DNA from: Clostridia bacterium
Lineage (GTDB): Bacteria > Bacillota > Clostridia > RGIG6154
Assembly (NCBI GenBank): GCA_017626145.1
Contig: JAGAJK010000076.1
Span: forward strand, 1-55,030
Reading direction: 5' to 3'
Length of the DNA: 55,030 bases
In this document: piece after piece, positions 40,515 to 49,234 of the stretch
Position numbering within the stretch: the first letter of the stretch is position 1
Layout of the letters: each line of letters starts with the position of its first letter
Notes under the pieces: generated by a model
The model's input: the letters and a program-made list of their open reading frames with translations, nothing else
Told to the model about the DNA's origin: nothing
Databases searched by the model: none
Made by a program: the position numbers and the translations under genes

Positions 40515-41978
40515 TTAAAACTCTGCTCCTAATGTATTCTGTGCTACTCTTATCGCATCTATCATACTAACCCGTGCATTTCCGTCAACATCACCGAGTT
40601 TATATCCCTTATCACTAATAACCTGATCATCTACCGTTGAATTTGCAATGATTACAGCGTCAGTAATGTCTACTGTTGAATTATCGTCAGCATCTCCAAA
40701 AAGGCCGTCATACTCTGTTGAGTACATCATAGGCTGAGAATAAACCATTCGTCCTTCGGTATACAGAGTTGCCGTATGGAATTTAAGTCTGCCGTTTGTG
40801 ATAATCAAATCTACAGGATATTGATTATTTTTAGAAGTATAAACACGTATCGGAACAGCATTTTCATCTGAATAATCAAGCTTATAAACACCGTCAGCTT
40901 CGCTGAAATAGAAGCATCCGTTGTATTCTACAATATATGACATCTTTTTGTAGAAATAACCTGCTTTATCGGCAATATAATATTTACTTCCGCTTTTATA
41001 TTTCTTTTGGCAATCACCTTTGCAGATGTCACTTGAACAACATAAATTGCCCAAATCATCAATATGATAATATTTTCCGTTTTTGTAATACACCGCTGAA
41101 TCAATATTTCTCATGGGACTGTTTTTATAGGTGGCATTATCCGCAATATGTTGTGAAACCCAGTCATAATGACCTTCTTCCTTAAAGGTTTCGTCGTCAA
41201 CCATAAAATACTGATGTCTTGCCCTGCCGTTTACATTAGGTACAGGGTCATCCCAGGTAACATCAACATGGAACCAGTTGTTATCTATTTCCACCATATT
41301 CCATATATGATTCATTGCATCACTTGCTGCATAATCACAATTTATACCAATGCGTGAAACCACATACTTGTACGCAAGTGAATAAGCCTCACAAACACCT
41401 TTTTTATCAACAAGTATGTCGTATGCAGAATGCTTTTGCAAGGTTGTATCATATTCGTAATTAAGGCAGAAATAATCGTGAATTTCCAGAAGCTTGGTAT
41501 AATCTGTCATTGAATCATCAATACATGTATTTATAATTTTAGAGGCTTCCTGTCTCATTCTGCCAATTTTCGCCTTAGCTTCAGCTGTACTCATTATGTA
41601 CGTAGGCTTAATTGCCAATACCACCGGATTTTCCTTGTCTTCCTCATCTTTACTGTAATAATAACTATAAAGCGTGCCAACATAGAAAAACTCCGGATTA
41701 CTGTTAATAACCTCTCGCATAATACCGGCATATTCACTTGCTCTTACAGTCGGATCAGGAATATAAATGATATCGCTCATCCGGGCTATACCTGAAGCCA
41801 GCGCGCTCATTTCTTTTGAATAGTCTGCTGCAAGGGCAATACCGTCACTTTCTCCAAAGTATGTACCTTCCTGGTAAGCTGTAGTTGTTGCCGTGCCTTT
41901 GTCGTAATGTTCTTCCGCCATTACCGAAAAGGGCATCAGCGTTATCAACGCAAGAACCAAACAAATAATTTTTTTCAT
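40515..41978 (-). CDS. secreted transglutaminase-like protein with C-terminal dockerin
   Basis: This 487-residue exported protein has a signal peptide (MKKIICLVLALITLMPFSVM, A-E-E) and a transglutaminase-like domain. Its triad is visible: Cys196 in K-K-G-V-C-E-A-Y, His224 in D-A-M-N-H-I-W and Asp239 in W-F-H-V-D-V-T-W. After a strand-rich middle, the last 65 residues form a type I dockerin. The duplicated calcium loops are GDADDNSTVDITDAVIIANS and GDVDGNARVSMIDAIRVAQN. A dockerin binds a cohesin on a scaffoldin, so the enzyme may sit in a cellulosome-like surface complex. The catalytic domain could be a peptidase or crosslinker. No cohesin gene is in the window. Confidence 0.88.
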   Translation of the reverse strand: MKKIICLVLALITLMPFSVMAEEHYDKGTATTTAYQEGTYFGESDGIALAADYSKEMSALASGIARMSDIIYIPDPTVRASEYAGIMREVINSNPEFFYVGTLYSYYYSKDEEDKENPVVLAIKPTYIMSTAEAKAKIGRMRQEASKIINTCIDDSMTDYTKLLEIHDYFCLNYEYDTTLQKHSAYDILVDKKGVCEAYSLAYKYVVSRIGINCDYAASDAMNHIWNMVEIDNNWFHVDVTWDDPVPNVNGRARHQYFMVDDETFKEEGHYDWVSQHIADNATYKNSPMRNIDSAVYYKNGKYYHIDDLGNLCCSSDICKGDCQKKYKSGSKYYIADKAGYFYKKMSYIVEYNGCFYFSEADGVYKLDYSDENAVPIRVYTSKNNQYPVDLIITNGRLKFHTATLYTEGRMVYSQPMMYSTEYDGLFGDADDNSTVDITDAVIIANSTVDDQVISDKGYKLGDVDGNARVSMIDAIRVAQNTLGAEF

Positions 41979-41993
41979 AAATATTACCCCTCT

Positions 41994-42944
41994 TTAAATA
42001 ATTCTGTTTTTGCTCGGTTTGTTACATAAGAATGCCTGCATATTTTCTGCAACCGCTTTAACACATCTTTCTCTTGCTTCGAAAGCACCCCATGCCATAT
42101 GAGGTGTAAGGCACACATTTTTCATATCCTTTAATTTATTATACACACTGTCTTCATCAAAAGGTTCCGACGGATAAACATCACTTCCGAAGCCGCCGAT
42201 TTTCCCGCTTTTTAAAGCCTTAAGCACAGCTTCTTCATCAATTACCTTTCCTCTTGCGGTATTGACAATTACAACTCCATCTTTCATTTTTTCTATCATT
42301 TCGGAACCTATTATACGGTCCGTTGTATTGCTATGTGGAAGATGTACGGTTATAATATCAGATTCTTCGCAAAGGGTTTGAAGAGAAACTGTTTCCAGTT
42401 CATCATCAGGTGTTCTTTTAAATGCGATTACTCTGCACCCGAAAGCTTCTGCAACCTTTGCCACCTGTTTACCTATATTACCTGCTCCTGCTATTCCCCA
42501 GGTTTTTCCTGCAAGCTCACAGTAAACAGGACTAAGACAGTTGGCTTTACCGCTTTTTGTATATTCACCGCTTTTTACATATTCGGTATAGTCGGCAAGT
42601 CTGTTCACAAGATTCAGTACCATTCCCACCGTCACCTGTGCAACGCTGTTGGTTGAATATCCTATTATGTTATATACTGCAATAGAATTCTTTCTACAGT
42701 ATTCAATATCTATATTATCGTATCCTGTGGCGGTAACACAAATAAGCTTTAAATTAACAGCGCTCTTTAAATTGCTCTCACTAAGCTTTATTTTATTTGT
42801 TATTACAGTCTCGCAATCCTTTATTCTTTCTGCTACATCACAAGGCTCTGTAGTCTGATAAACTGTCGTTTCGTGGGCTTTTGTTATAGGTGATAAATCA
42901 ATATCATTCCCCAATGTTGCCGCATCAAGTATTACTGTTTTCAT
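41994..42944 (-). CDS. D-2-hydroxyacid dehydrogenase
   Basis: This 316-residue NAD-dependent enzyme has the nucleotide-binding motif WGIAGAGNIGKQVAKVA near residue 148, NTARGKVIDEEAVLKALKSG and L-T-P-H-M-A-W-G with the catalytic His near 285. It reduces 2-keto acids to D-2-hydroxy acids or the reverse. The substrate (hydroxypyruvate, glycerate, lactate or phenyl-pyruvate type) is not clear. It overlaps the basic protein gene by 20 bases at its start and precedes the transglutaminase gene by 15 bases. Confidence 0.92.
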   Translation of the reverse strand: MKTVILDAATLGNDIDLSPITKAHETTVYQTTEPCDVAERIKDCETVITNKIKLSESNLKSAVNLKLICVTATGYDNIDIEYCRKNSIAVYNIIGYSTNSVAQVTVGMVLNLVNRLADYTEYVKSGEYTKSGKANCLSPVYCELAGKTWGIAGAGNIGKQVAKVAEAFGCRVIAFKRTPDDELETVSLQTLCEESDIITVHLPHSNTTDRIIGSEMIEKMKDGVVIVNTARGKVIDEEAVLKALKSGKIGGFGSDVYPSEPFDEDSVYNKLKDMKNVCLTPHMAWGAFEARERCVKAVAENMQAFLCNKPSKNRII

Positions 42945-43344
42945 TTTTCGCCTTTCTTGTCAACGGTCTGAATTTTTTTCTCTTCTGCGCAGGAGCACTT
43001 TTCTGCGGAGGATTATTCTTTTTAGGCGCCGACGGCACACTTTTCCTGCGCTCATTCCTCTTTGCAGACGCTTCCTGCTTTACATTTTTCTTATCAGACT
43101 CTTTTTTAGCGGCAGGCTTTGACTGCACAGCATTTCCTTTAGGCTTTGTTTCCTTTTTAGGCATATGATTTTTTTCTGTATCCTGAGTAAGTGCCATCAT
43201 AAGAGCCGCTGAAATATCGTTAAGAAGATATCCCTTTTCAAGCAAGCTTACCACCGCACGGTAGTATTTGATATCAACACGATTTTTTAGTATTTTTTCT
43301 GTTAAATTGACAAGGTCGTTTTCTGAAAGACCTTTTTTCTGCAT
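42925..43344 (-). CDS. hypothetical protein with Lys-rich tail
   Basis: The protein has 139 residues. The N-terminal 65 residues form a compact helical segment (NDLVNLTEKILKNRVDIKYY, then S-L-L-E-K-G-Y-L-L-N-D-I-S-A-A-L-M-M-A-L). The rest is a disordered tail rich in Lys, Pro, Ala and Ser that probably binds nucleic acid. The helical part slightly resembles a segment found near the end of clostridial DEAD-box helicases and other RNA-binding proteins, but the likeness is too weak to name a family. It precedes the hydroxyacid dehydrogenase in the operon. Confidence 0.7.
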   Translation of the reverse strand: MQKKGLSENDLVNLTEKILKNRVDIKYYRAVVSLLEKGYLLNDISAALMMALTQDTEKNHMPKKETKPKGNAVQSKPAAKKESDKKNVKQEASAKRNERRKSVPSAPKKNNPPQKSAPAQKRKKFRPLTRKAKNENSNT

Positions 43345-43368
43345 AGCTATAACAAATCTCCCCTTAGT

Positions 43369-44298
43369 TTATATATTAAGTTTCTTTATTTCTTCATCAC
43401 TTAAAACCAGATCACAGCAGAACGCCGTATCCTTAAGCTGATTTATATTCTTACATCCCACAATCGGAAGTGAATCGGGATTTTTTTGTGAAATTATATA
43501 AGATACAACAATTGCGGCAACGGGTACATTATGCTCAAGAGCTATTTTCTTTGCCGACTCAAACCGTGCAACATTTTTCTCCCATAAATATCTTTCTTTT
43601 GCTTTGCCATCAAGATTCCCATTTTCATATTTTGAGAAAAAGCCTTTTGCCTGAGATGCAAACGCCACAACCTTCATTCCTGAAGCTTTGTAAAATTCAA
43701 GCTCCCTTTCATCCATCTCAACCAAAGTGGGGTCATCCGAAAAGCAAGGCGCGGTTACAGCAAGGCTCCACTTTATCTGGCTTGCAATAAAACACTCAAG
43801 ATTATGTTCTTTTGCATAATCGTTAGCTTCTTTAATTCTTTCCGCCCTCCAGTTGGAACAGCCGATTGCCTTTGTTTTTCCCTCTTTTATGAATTTATTG
43901 AGTGTTTCAATAATTTCACCTGCAGGACGGTTTATATCGTCACGATGGAGATAATAGAGGTCTACATATTCCTCATTAAGCCGTTTTAAGCTTTCTTCGA
44001 TATCGCATCTGAGATCCTTTTCATCAAGACGGGATACTGTCATATCCGAAAGAGGAGGATGCCCTCCCTTTGTTGAAACAAATATATCGTCACGATTCTT
44101 CGTTTTAAGCCACTTTCCTACCAGACGTTCACTTTCGCCCCGGCAGTAAAGATGCGCTGTATCGAAATGATTTCCACCAAGATTGTAATAGCAGTCAAAT
44201 AAATTCATTACATCGTTCTCAGGAACAAGTGTTCCCATATAATCGGTGCCCATTACAAGCTTTGAGGTTTTCTTTTGTGAAATATGAGTATAAAGCAT
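43369..44298 (-). CDS. aldo/keto reductase
   Basis: This 309-residue TIM-barrel oxidoreductase has a typical AKR start (KLVMGTDYMGTLVPENDVM). The family motif D-T-A-H-L-Y-C-R-G-E-S-E contains the catalytic Asp and Tyr, and the barrel continues STKGGHPPLSDMTVSRL, then D-L-Y-Y-L-H-R-D-D. It reduces aldehydes or ketones with NADPH. The ATG at 44298 has AGGTGA 6 bases upstream and a promoter behind it; an in-frame ATG at 44409 would start before the promoter. It may drive the whole following minus-strand gene run. Confidence 0.9.
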   Translation of the reverse strand: MLYTHISQKKTSKLVMGTDYMGTLVPENDVMNLFDCYYNLGGNHFDTAHLYCRGESERLVGKWLKTKNRDDIFVSTKGGHPPLSDMTVSRLDEKDLRCDIEESLKRLNEEYVDLYYLHRDDINRPAGEIIETLNKFIKEGKTKAIGCSNWRAERIKEANDYAKEHNLECFIASQIKWSLAVTAPCFSDDPTLVEMDERELEFYKASGMKVVAFASQAKGFFSKYENGNLDGKAKERYLWEKNVARFESAKKIALEHNVPVAAIVVSYIISQKNPDSLPIVGCKNINQLKDTAFCCDLVLSDEEIKKLNI

Positions 44299-44314
44299 AC
44301 AATCACCTATGTTA

Positions 44315-44343
44315 ATTGTACCATAAATTAAGGAAAGTTTCAA
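44315..44343 (-). promoter_or_regulatory. promoter of the aldo/keto reductase gene
   Basis: TTGAAA (44338-44343) and TACAAT (44315-44320) are 17 bases apart on the minus strand. Confidence 0.7.
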
Positions 44344-44421
44344 CATTTTCTTAAATAGATATTTATTTTTTTTGAAAAATGTGTTATTATGTACATATGA
44401 GCTTATCAAAAAGGAGTAATT

Positions 44422-44829
44422 ATGGTTATAAAATGCAAAAATGCCGAAGAAACCGTCGAAGCGGGCTTTAAATTCGGACAGTCTTTAAAACAGGGAGATA
44501 TAGTTTGTCTTACGGGTGATTTAGGTGCAGGTAAAACCACTTTTACCAAAGGTATTGCCAAGGCACTTAACTCAATATATGAGCCGGTCAGCCCTACCTT
44601 CAATATAGTCAACGAATATCCCGGAGATATCCCGGTTTATCACTTTGACTTATACAGGCTTGAAACTGAAAATGATTTATATTCAATCGACATCGACAGT
44701 TATTTGTACGGAAACGGAATTTGTGTTATAGAATGGCCCGAAATTGCTCTTGATTTACTTGAAGATTATTATGCTGTCAGGATTTCTTACGACGGTGAGG
44801 GCAGAATAATCGAAACGGAAAGGATATGA
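44422..44829 (+). CDS. tsaE: tRNA threonylcarbamoyladenosine biosynthesis ATPase TsaE
   Basis: This 135-residue protein has Walker A CLTGDLGAGKTTFTKGIA at residues 29-46, then P-V-S-P-T-F-N-I-V-N-E-Y, Y-H-F-D-L-Y-R-L-E and the I-E-W-P-E motif. TsaE is the ATPase that resets the TsaB-TsaD complex during t6A37 formation on tRNAs reading ANN codons. It leads a plus-strand run with tsaB, tsaC and tsaD, so the whole late pathway is encoded together here. Length is normal. Confidence 0.95.
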   Translation: MVIKCKNAEETVEAGFKFGQSLKQGDIVCLTGDLGAGKTTFTKGIAKALNSIYEPVSPTFNIVNEYPGDIPVYHFDLYRLETENDLYSIDIDSYLYGNGICVIEWPEIALDLLEDYYAVRISYDGEGRIIETERI

Positions 44830-44833
44830 GAAT

Positions 44834-45514
44834 ATGAAAGTTCTTGCAATCGATACATCCACATCATCTGCTTCTGCGGCAGTTGTCAGTGACGGAAGAC
44901 TGCTTGGGGAAATTACTTTAAATCCCACTAAAGCTCATTCGCAGATTATAATGCCTGTCATAGAAAAGCTTCTTGCTCAGCTTGAATTAACTGCACGTGA
45001 TATTGACATATTTGCAGCTACACAAGGGCCGGGCTCTTTCACAGGTCTGCGTGTGGGTATAAGCACGGTAAAGGGACTTGCGGATGCTCAGGACAAGCCT
45101 GTTATAGGTGTATCAACAATGGAGGCAATGAGCCATATGTTCGGCTTTTGCAACGGTTACATCTGCACTTTAATTGATGCGCGCAGAAACCAGGTTTACT
45201 TTGCGCTTTATCAGTATGTTGACGGTAATATTACAACGGTTATGGAGCCTGATGTTGAAGACATTTCAATTCTTCTCAGTAAGCTGAGCTGTCTTAACAA
45301 GCAAATCATTTTCACCGGAGACTGTGTGGAAAAATTTGTTGACTTAATTAAGAGCAATATGGGCTCAAATGCAGTAATGCCTATGCGTGCTTATTGCGTG
45401 AGCACAGCCACAAGTGCGGCAATACTTGCAGAAAAGATGTATCTGAAAAAAGAATATAAAAGAATTGAACCTGACTATATGATAAAAGCGTATGTTGATC
45501 AGGAAAATAAATAA
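44834..45514 (+). CDS. tsaB: tRNA threonylcarbamoyladenosine biosynthesis protein TsaB
   Basis: This 226-residue ASKHA-fold protein has the start VLAIDTSTSSASAAVV, KAHSQIIMPVIEKLL and FAATQGPGSFTGLRVGISTV, all typical of TsaB. It lacks the metal-binding His pair of its paralogue TsaD and acts as a scaffold that dimerises with TsaD for t6A synthesis. It starts 4 bases after tsaE and is followed by rpiB. Confidence 0.95.
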   Translation: MKVLAIDTSTSSASAAVVSDGRLLGEITLNPTKAHSQIIMPVIEKLLAQLELTARDIDIFAATQGPGSFTGLRVGISTVKGLADAQDKPVIGVSTMEAMSHMFGFCNGYICTLIDARRNQVYFALYQYVDGNITTVMEPDVEDISILLSKLSCLNKQIIFTGDCVEKFVDLIKSNMGSNAVMPMRAYCVSTATSAAILAEKMYLKKEYKRIEPDYMIKAYVDQENK

Positions 45515-45527
45515 AGGAGAACAGAAT

Positions 45528-45968
45528 ATGATAGCAATAGGTTGTGACCACGGCGGTCTTGAATTAAAGGAAAGTGTTATAAAGCATTTAAAAGACAGAG
45601 GCTTTGAAGTTAAGGATTTTGGTACATACACCTCCGATTCTGTTGATTACCCGGATATTGCCGCAAAGGTTTGCCCTGAGGTTTTAAACGGAAGTTGCGA
45701 GTTTGGTATTTTAATTTGCGGAACGGGAATAGGCATTTCCATTGCAGCAAACAAGCATAAGGGAATTCGTGCCGCACTTTGTTCTGACCCATACAGCGCT
45801 GCAAAAACAAAAGAGCATAACAATGCAAATGTTATCTGCATGGGTGGAAGAGTAACAGGTCCTGACCTTGCAAACACAATTGTCGATGCGTACATTGATG
45901 CAAAATTTGAAGGCGGAAGACACCAGAACAGAATCCGGAAGATTACCGATATTGAAAATAACCAGTAA
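45528..45968 (+). CDS. rpiB: ribose-5-phosphate isomerase B
   Basis: This 146-residue protein has the start IAIGCDHGGLELKESV, CGTGIGISIAANKHKGIRAA with the catalytic Cys just before G-T-G, and the C-terminal EHNNANVICMGGRVTG. It interconverts ribose 5-phosphate and ribulose 5-phosphate in the pentose phosphate pathway. The ATG at 45528 follows AAAGGAG; an in-frame upstream ATG lies in the end of tsaB and was rejected. RpiB in a tRNA-modification operon is common in Clostridia. Confidence 0.95.
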   Translation: MIAIGCDHGGLELKESVIKHLKDRGFEVKDFGTYTSDSVDYPDIAAKVCPEVLNGSCEFGILICGTGIGISIAANKHKGIRAALCSDPYSAAKTKEHNNANVICMGGRVTGPDLANTIVDAYIDAKFEGGRHQNRIRKITDIENNQ

Positions 45969-45979
45969 GGAGAAATTCT

Positions 45980-46474
45980 ATGGAAAGAATCGATAAAACC
46001 AATTATTATCTTGATATAGCAGAAACAGTACTTGAAAGAGGCACTTGTCTGAGAAGAAATTACGGTGCAATCATTGTTAAAAACGACGAAATTATTTCTA
46101 CCGGATATGTGGGCGCTCCGAGAATGAGAAAAAACTGTATTGATTTGGGCTACTGCCTTCGTCAGCAGATGAATATACCAAGAGGAACCCGGTATGAATT
46201 ATGCCGTTCTGTTCATGCTGAAGCTAATGCTATAATAAGTGCGTCACGCCGTGATATGATAGGTGCAACCCTCTATCTTGTAGGAAGAGAGGTTGACACG
46301 GGAGAATTAATTGAAAATGCATCCTCCTGTGCTATGTGTAAAAGACTTATTATCAATTCGGGTATTGAAAAGGTGTGTGTAAGAAACACCAAGGATAAAT
46401 ATACCGTTATTGACGTTAATGACTGGATTGAAAACGACGATTCTCTTGAAGTTCCGGCTAAGGAAGGGTATTAA
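45980..46474 (+). CDS. dCMP/cytidine deaminase family protein
   Basis: This 164-residue zinc enzyme has the active-site motif S-V-H-A-E-A-N-A-I near residue 75 and a second zinc-binding pair S-C-A-M-C-K-R-L-I near residue 115. The R-N-Y-G-A-I-I-V-K strand is typical of ComEB-type deoxycytidylate deaminases. It converts dCMP to dUMP for thymidylate synthesis. Its stop overlaps the tsaC start (TAATG), so translation is coupled. Confidence 0.92.
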   Translation: MERIDKTNYYLDIAETVLERGTCLRRNYGAIIVKNDEIISTGYVGAPRMRKNCIDLGYCLRQQMNIPRGTRYELCRSVHAEANAIISASRRDMIGATLYLVGREVDTGELIENASSCAMCKRLIINSGIEKVCVRNTKDKYTVIDVNDWIENDDSLEVPAKEGY

Positions 46475-47496
46475 TGAAAACAATTCTTGCAAAAGCAACT
46501 GAAAACGATACAGAAGTTTTGGTCAAAGCCTCCGAATTTATAAAAAACGGAGGTCTTGTTGCGTTTCCTACTGAAACAGTCTACGGTCTTGGCGGAAACG
46601 GACTTAATGCTGATGCAGTAAAAAATATCTTCAAAGCTAAAGGGAGACCTATGGATAACCCTCTTATACTGCATATATCCTCCCTGTCACAGCTTGAAGA
46701 ATTAGTAAAGGAAGTTACGCCCTGTGCCAAAACCCTTATAGATAATTTCTGGCCCGGTCCTATGACACTTATTTTCAGGAAAACTGATATAGTTCCAACT
46801 GAAACATCAGGCGGACTTAATACAGTTGCCGTGCGTTTTCCGGAAAATATAATTGCACGCAAATTCATTGAAATGTGCAATCTTCCTATTGCAGCTCCCA
46901 GTGCCAATACTTCCGGAAGACCAAGTCCAACTAAAGCTGAGCACGTTTTTGAAGATATGAACGGTAAAATAGAAATGATTCTTGATGGCGGAGAATGTGA
47001 AATAGGTCTTGAATCAACGGTTATTGATGTAACGGGTGAAAACCCTGTTATATGCCGCCCCGGCGGAATAACTCTTGAACAGGTTCAAAAGCTTTTTCCT
47101 CTTGCCTGCTATGACAGACACCTGATTGAAGAAAACTCTCAGGATTTCAAACCGATAAGTCCGGGTATGAAATACAAGCATTATGCTCCAAAAGGTGATT
47201 TAACTGTACTTGACGGTGATTTTTCAAAAATAAAAGAATTTATGCTGAAAAATCCTGATGCAGGTTTTATTACCTTTGATCAGTACAGAATTACGAATTC
47301 TGAAAAAGAGTTTTCTCTCGGCAATATAAACTCGCCTCTTGACTGCAGTCACAGACTGTTTGATATTTTAAGAGAATGTGATTCAATGAAATTAACAAAA
47401 ATTTACTCTATGCGACCTCCTGCCGACGGTGTAGGCTTTGCTCTTTGTAACAGACTTTTCAAAGCGGCAGGTGGAAAAATAATTACTTTGGATTGA
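46474..47496 (+). CDS. tsaC: threonylcarbamoyl-AMP synthase (Sua5/TsaC type)
   Basis: This 340-residue long-form Sua5 protein has the YrdC domain (about 1-210) with GGLVAFPTETVYGLGG near residue 29, KAKGRPMDNPLILHI, VAVRFPENIIARKF and PIAAPSANTSGRPSPT. A C-terminal Sua5 domain follows (about 240-340), joined by PISPGMKYKHYAP. It makes threonylcarbamoyl-AMP from threonine, bicarbonate and ATP, the first step of t6A synthesis. It supplies TsaB-TsaD-TsaE encoded next to it. Confidence 0.95.
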   Translation: MKTILAKATENDTEVLVKASEFIKNGGLVAFPTETVYGLGGNGLNADAVKNIFKAKGRPMDNPLILHISSLSQLEELVKEVTPCAKTLIDNFWPGPMTLIFRKTDIVPTETSGGLNTVAVRFPENIIARKFIEMCNLPIAAPSANTSGRPSPTKAEHVFEDMNGKIEMILDGGECEIGLESTVIDVTGENPVICRPGGITLEQVQKLFPLACYDRHLIEENSQDFKPISPGMKYKHYAPKGDLTVLDGDFSKIKEFMLKNPDAGFITFDQYRITNSEKEFSLGNINSPLDCSHRLFDILRECDSMKLTKIYSMRPPADGVGFALCNRLFKAAGGKIITLD

Positions 47497-47500
47497 TAAA

Positions 47501-47950
47501 ATGGATATAAAAATAGTTAAACTTGAGAAAAAACATCTTCAGGACTGTAATGAAATAGACAAACTTTCTTTCTCGTCACCCTGGTCACCGAAAGAGTTTG
47601 AAAAAGAGCTTGATAATGCCATTGCTCATTATTTTGTTGCCGAAACCGCAGGCAGAGCTATTGGGTACGGCGGTTACTGGTGGACCTTTGACGAGGCTCA
47701 GATAACTAATATTGCCGTGCATCCCGATTTCAGAAAAATGGGTGTGGGTCAGGCAATATTAAAGCAAATGATTGAGGATGTTAACGACGGATTTGTTAAA
47801 AGTCTTACCCTTGAAGTAAGAAAAAGCAATATAGCCGCACAAAATCTGTATAAGAAAATGGGGTTTGTGCAGGTGGGACTAAGACCAAAATACTATGAAC
47901 GTACAGAAGATGCTGTTTTAATGACAAAGGAGATAGAATACATTGATTAA
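47501..47950 (+). CDS. rimI: ribosomal protein S18 alanine N-acetyltransferase
   Basis: This 149-residue GNAT protein has the acetyl-CoA-binding motif [17 protein letters not shown] near residues 87-103, the W-S-P-K-E-F start region and [18 protein letters not shown]. RimI acetylates the N-terminus of ribosomal protein S18. It usually lies between tsaB or tsaC and tsaD, as here, and overlaps tsaD by 8 bases. Function is by family and context. Confidence 0.92.
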   Translation: MDIKIVKLEKKHLQDCNEIDKLSFSSPWSPKEFEKELDNAIAHYFVAETAGRAIGYGGYWWTFDEAQITNIAVHPDFRKMGVGQAILKQMIEDVNDGFVKSLTLEVRKSNIAAQNLYKKMGFVQVGLRPKYYERTEDAVLMTKEIEYID

Positions 47951-48944
47951 GATTCTTGCAATTGAAAGCTCGTGTGATGAAACTGCCGCCGCTGTAGTGG
48001 TTGACGGCGTTAAGGTTTTGTCAAACATTATAAATTCACAGGCAGAGCTTCATAAAAAATACGGCGGCGTTGTTCCGGAAGTGGCTTCACGTCTTCACGT
48101 TGAGGTTATAGATTCGGTTGTTAAAGAGGCTCTTCTTGAGGCAAAAACAACTCTTGACGAAATCGATGCAATTGCAGTAACTCACGCCCCGGGTCTTGTA
48201 GGTTCTCTTCTTGTTGGATTATCCTACGCTAAAGGACTTGCCTTTTCGGCAGGCAAGCCATTAATAGGTGTACACCATATTGAAGGACATTTATCTGCAA
48301 ACTATCTGTCGGGACTTACACCACCTTTTGTTTCCCTTGTAGCATCAGGCGGACACAGCCATATAATCCATTCTGAGGATTACAGAAAATTCAACATAAT
48401 GGGTAAAACCCGTGATGATGCGGCAGGTGAAGCTTTTGACAAGGTTGCAAGAGTTTTAGGCTTACCGTACCCCGGCGGCCCTAATATAGACAAAGCTGCA
48501 AAAGAAGGTCAGGCTAATATAAAAATCACGAAACCAAAGTTTCACGAAGAAACTCTTGACTTTTCGTTCAGCGGTATCAAAACATTTATTATAAACTATG
48601 CTCACGGTCTTGAACAGAAAAATATGCCTTTGCCTAAAAACGATATTGCCGCAAGCTTTCAGAAAACGGTTGTTGAAATTTTAACGGATAACACCTTTGA
48701 GGCGGCAAAACGTGCAAAGGTTAAAAAAGTAGCACTTGCGGGCGGTGTTGCCGCAAATACTGCACTTCGCAAAAGCTTTGAGGAACGTGCAGAAAAAGAA
48801 GGTATGGAATTTTACTGTCCGCCTTTTATTTACTGCACAGACAATGCGGCAATGATAGGTGCGGCTGCTTATCACTACTATCTTGAAGGTAATTTTGCGG
48901 ATATGAGCCTTAATGCAATACCGTATAAGCCAATAGGAGAATAG
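47943..48944 (+). CDS. tsaD: tRNA N6-adenosine threonylcarbamoyltransferase TsaD
   Basis: This 333-residue ASKHA protein has the start [32 protein letters not shown], the metal-binding pair G-V-H-H-I-E-G-H (His112 and His116), [10 protein letters not shown] and the C-terminal C-T-D-N-A-A-M-I. It transfers the threonylcarbamoyl group to A37 of tRNA with TsaB and TsaE. The start is a TTG inside rimI. All catalytic parts are present. Confidence 0.97.
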   Translation: MIKILAIESSCDETAAAVVVDGVKVLSNIINSQAELHKKYGGVVPEVASRLHVEVIDSVVKEALLEAKTTLDEIDAIAVTHAPGLVGSLLVGLSYAKGLAFSAGKPLIGVHHIEGHLSANYLSGLTPPFVSLVASGGHSHIIHSEDYRKFNIMGKTRDDAAGEAFDKVARVLGLPYPGGPNIDKAAKEGQANIKITKPKFHEETLDFSFSGIKTFIINYAHGLEQKNMPLPKNDIAASFQKTVVEILTDNTFEAAKRAKVKKVALAGGVAANTALRKSFEERAEKEGMEFYCPPFIYCTDNAAMIGAAAYHYYLEGNFADMSLNAIPYKPIGE

Positions 48945-48946
48945 GT

Positions 48947-49204
48947 ATGCTTTATCTCAGATATGTAATAGCAGCATGGAATTTAATTGTGTTTCTGCTG
49001 TACGGAATCGACAAGCTGAAGGCAACGAAAAAATTCAGTAGAATTTCTGAATTTTCTCTGATTGTCTGTGCTATTTTAACAGGTGGACTGGGTGCAACTG
49101 TCGGAATGATTGTTTTTAACCACAAAACAAAGAAACCAAAGTTTCGCTTTTTTGTCCCGCTAAGTCTTGGTATATGGCTGTACGTTTATTATTATATATT
49201 ATAA
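48947..49204 (+). CDS. DUF1294 family small membrane protein
   Basis: This 85-residue protein has two or three membrane helices: VIAAWNLIVFLLYGIDK-L-K-A, then LIVCAILTGGLGATVGMIVF, then LGIWLYVYYYI. Between them is the N-H-K-T-K-K-P-K-F family motif. DUF1294 proteins are widespread, sometimes fused to cold-shock domains, and of unknown function. It has a GGAG site and starts 2 bases after tsaD, so it belongs to that operon. Confidence 0.85.
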   Translation: MLYLRYVIAAWNLIVFLLYGIDKLKATKKFSRISEFSLIVCAILTGGLGATVGMIVFNHKTKKPKFRFFVPLSLGIWLYVYYYIL

Positions 49205-49234
49205 TTTAACACTAATTGAACGGAAGATAAAATT

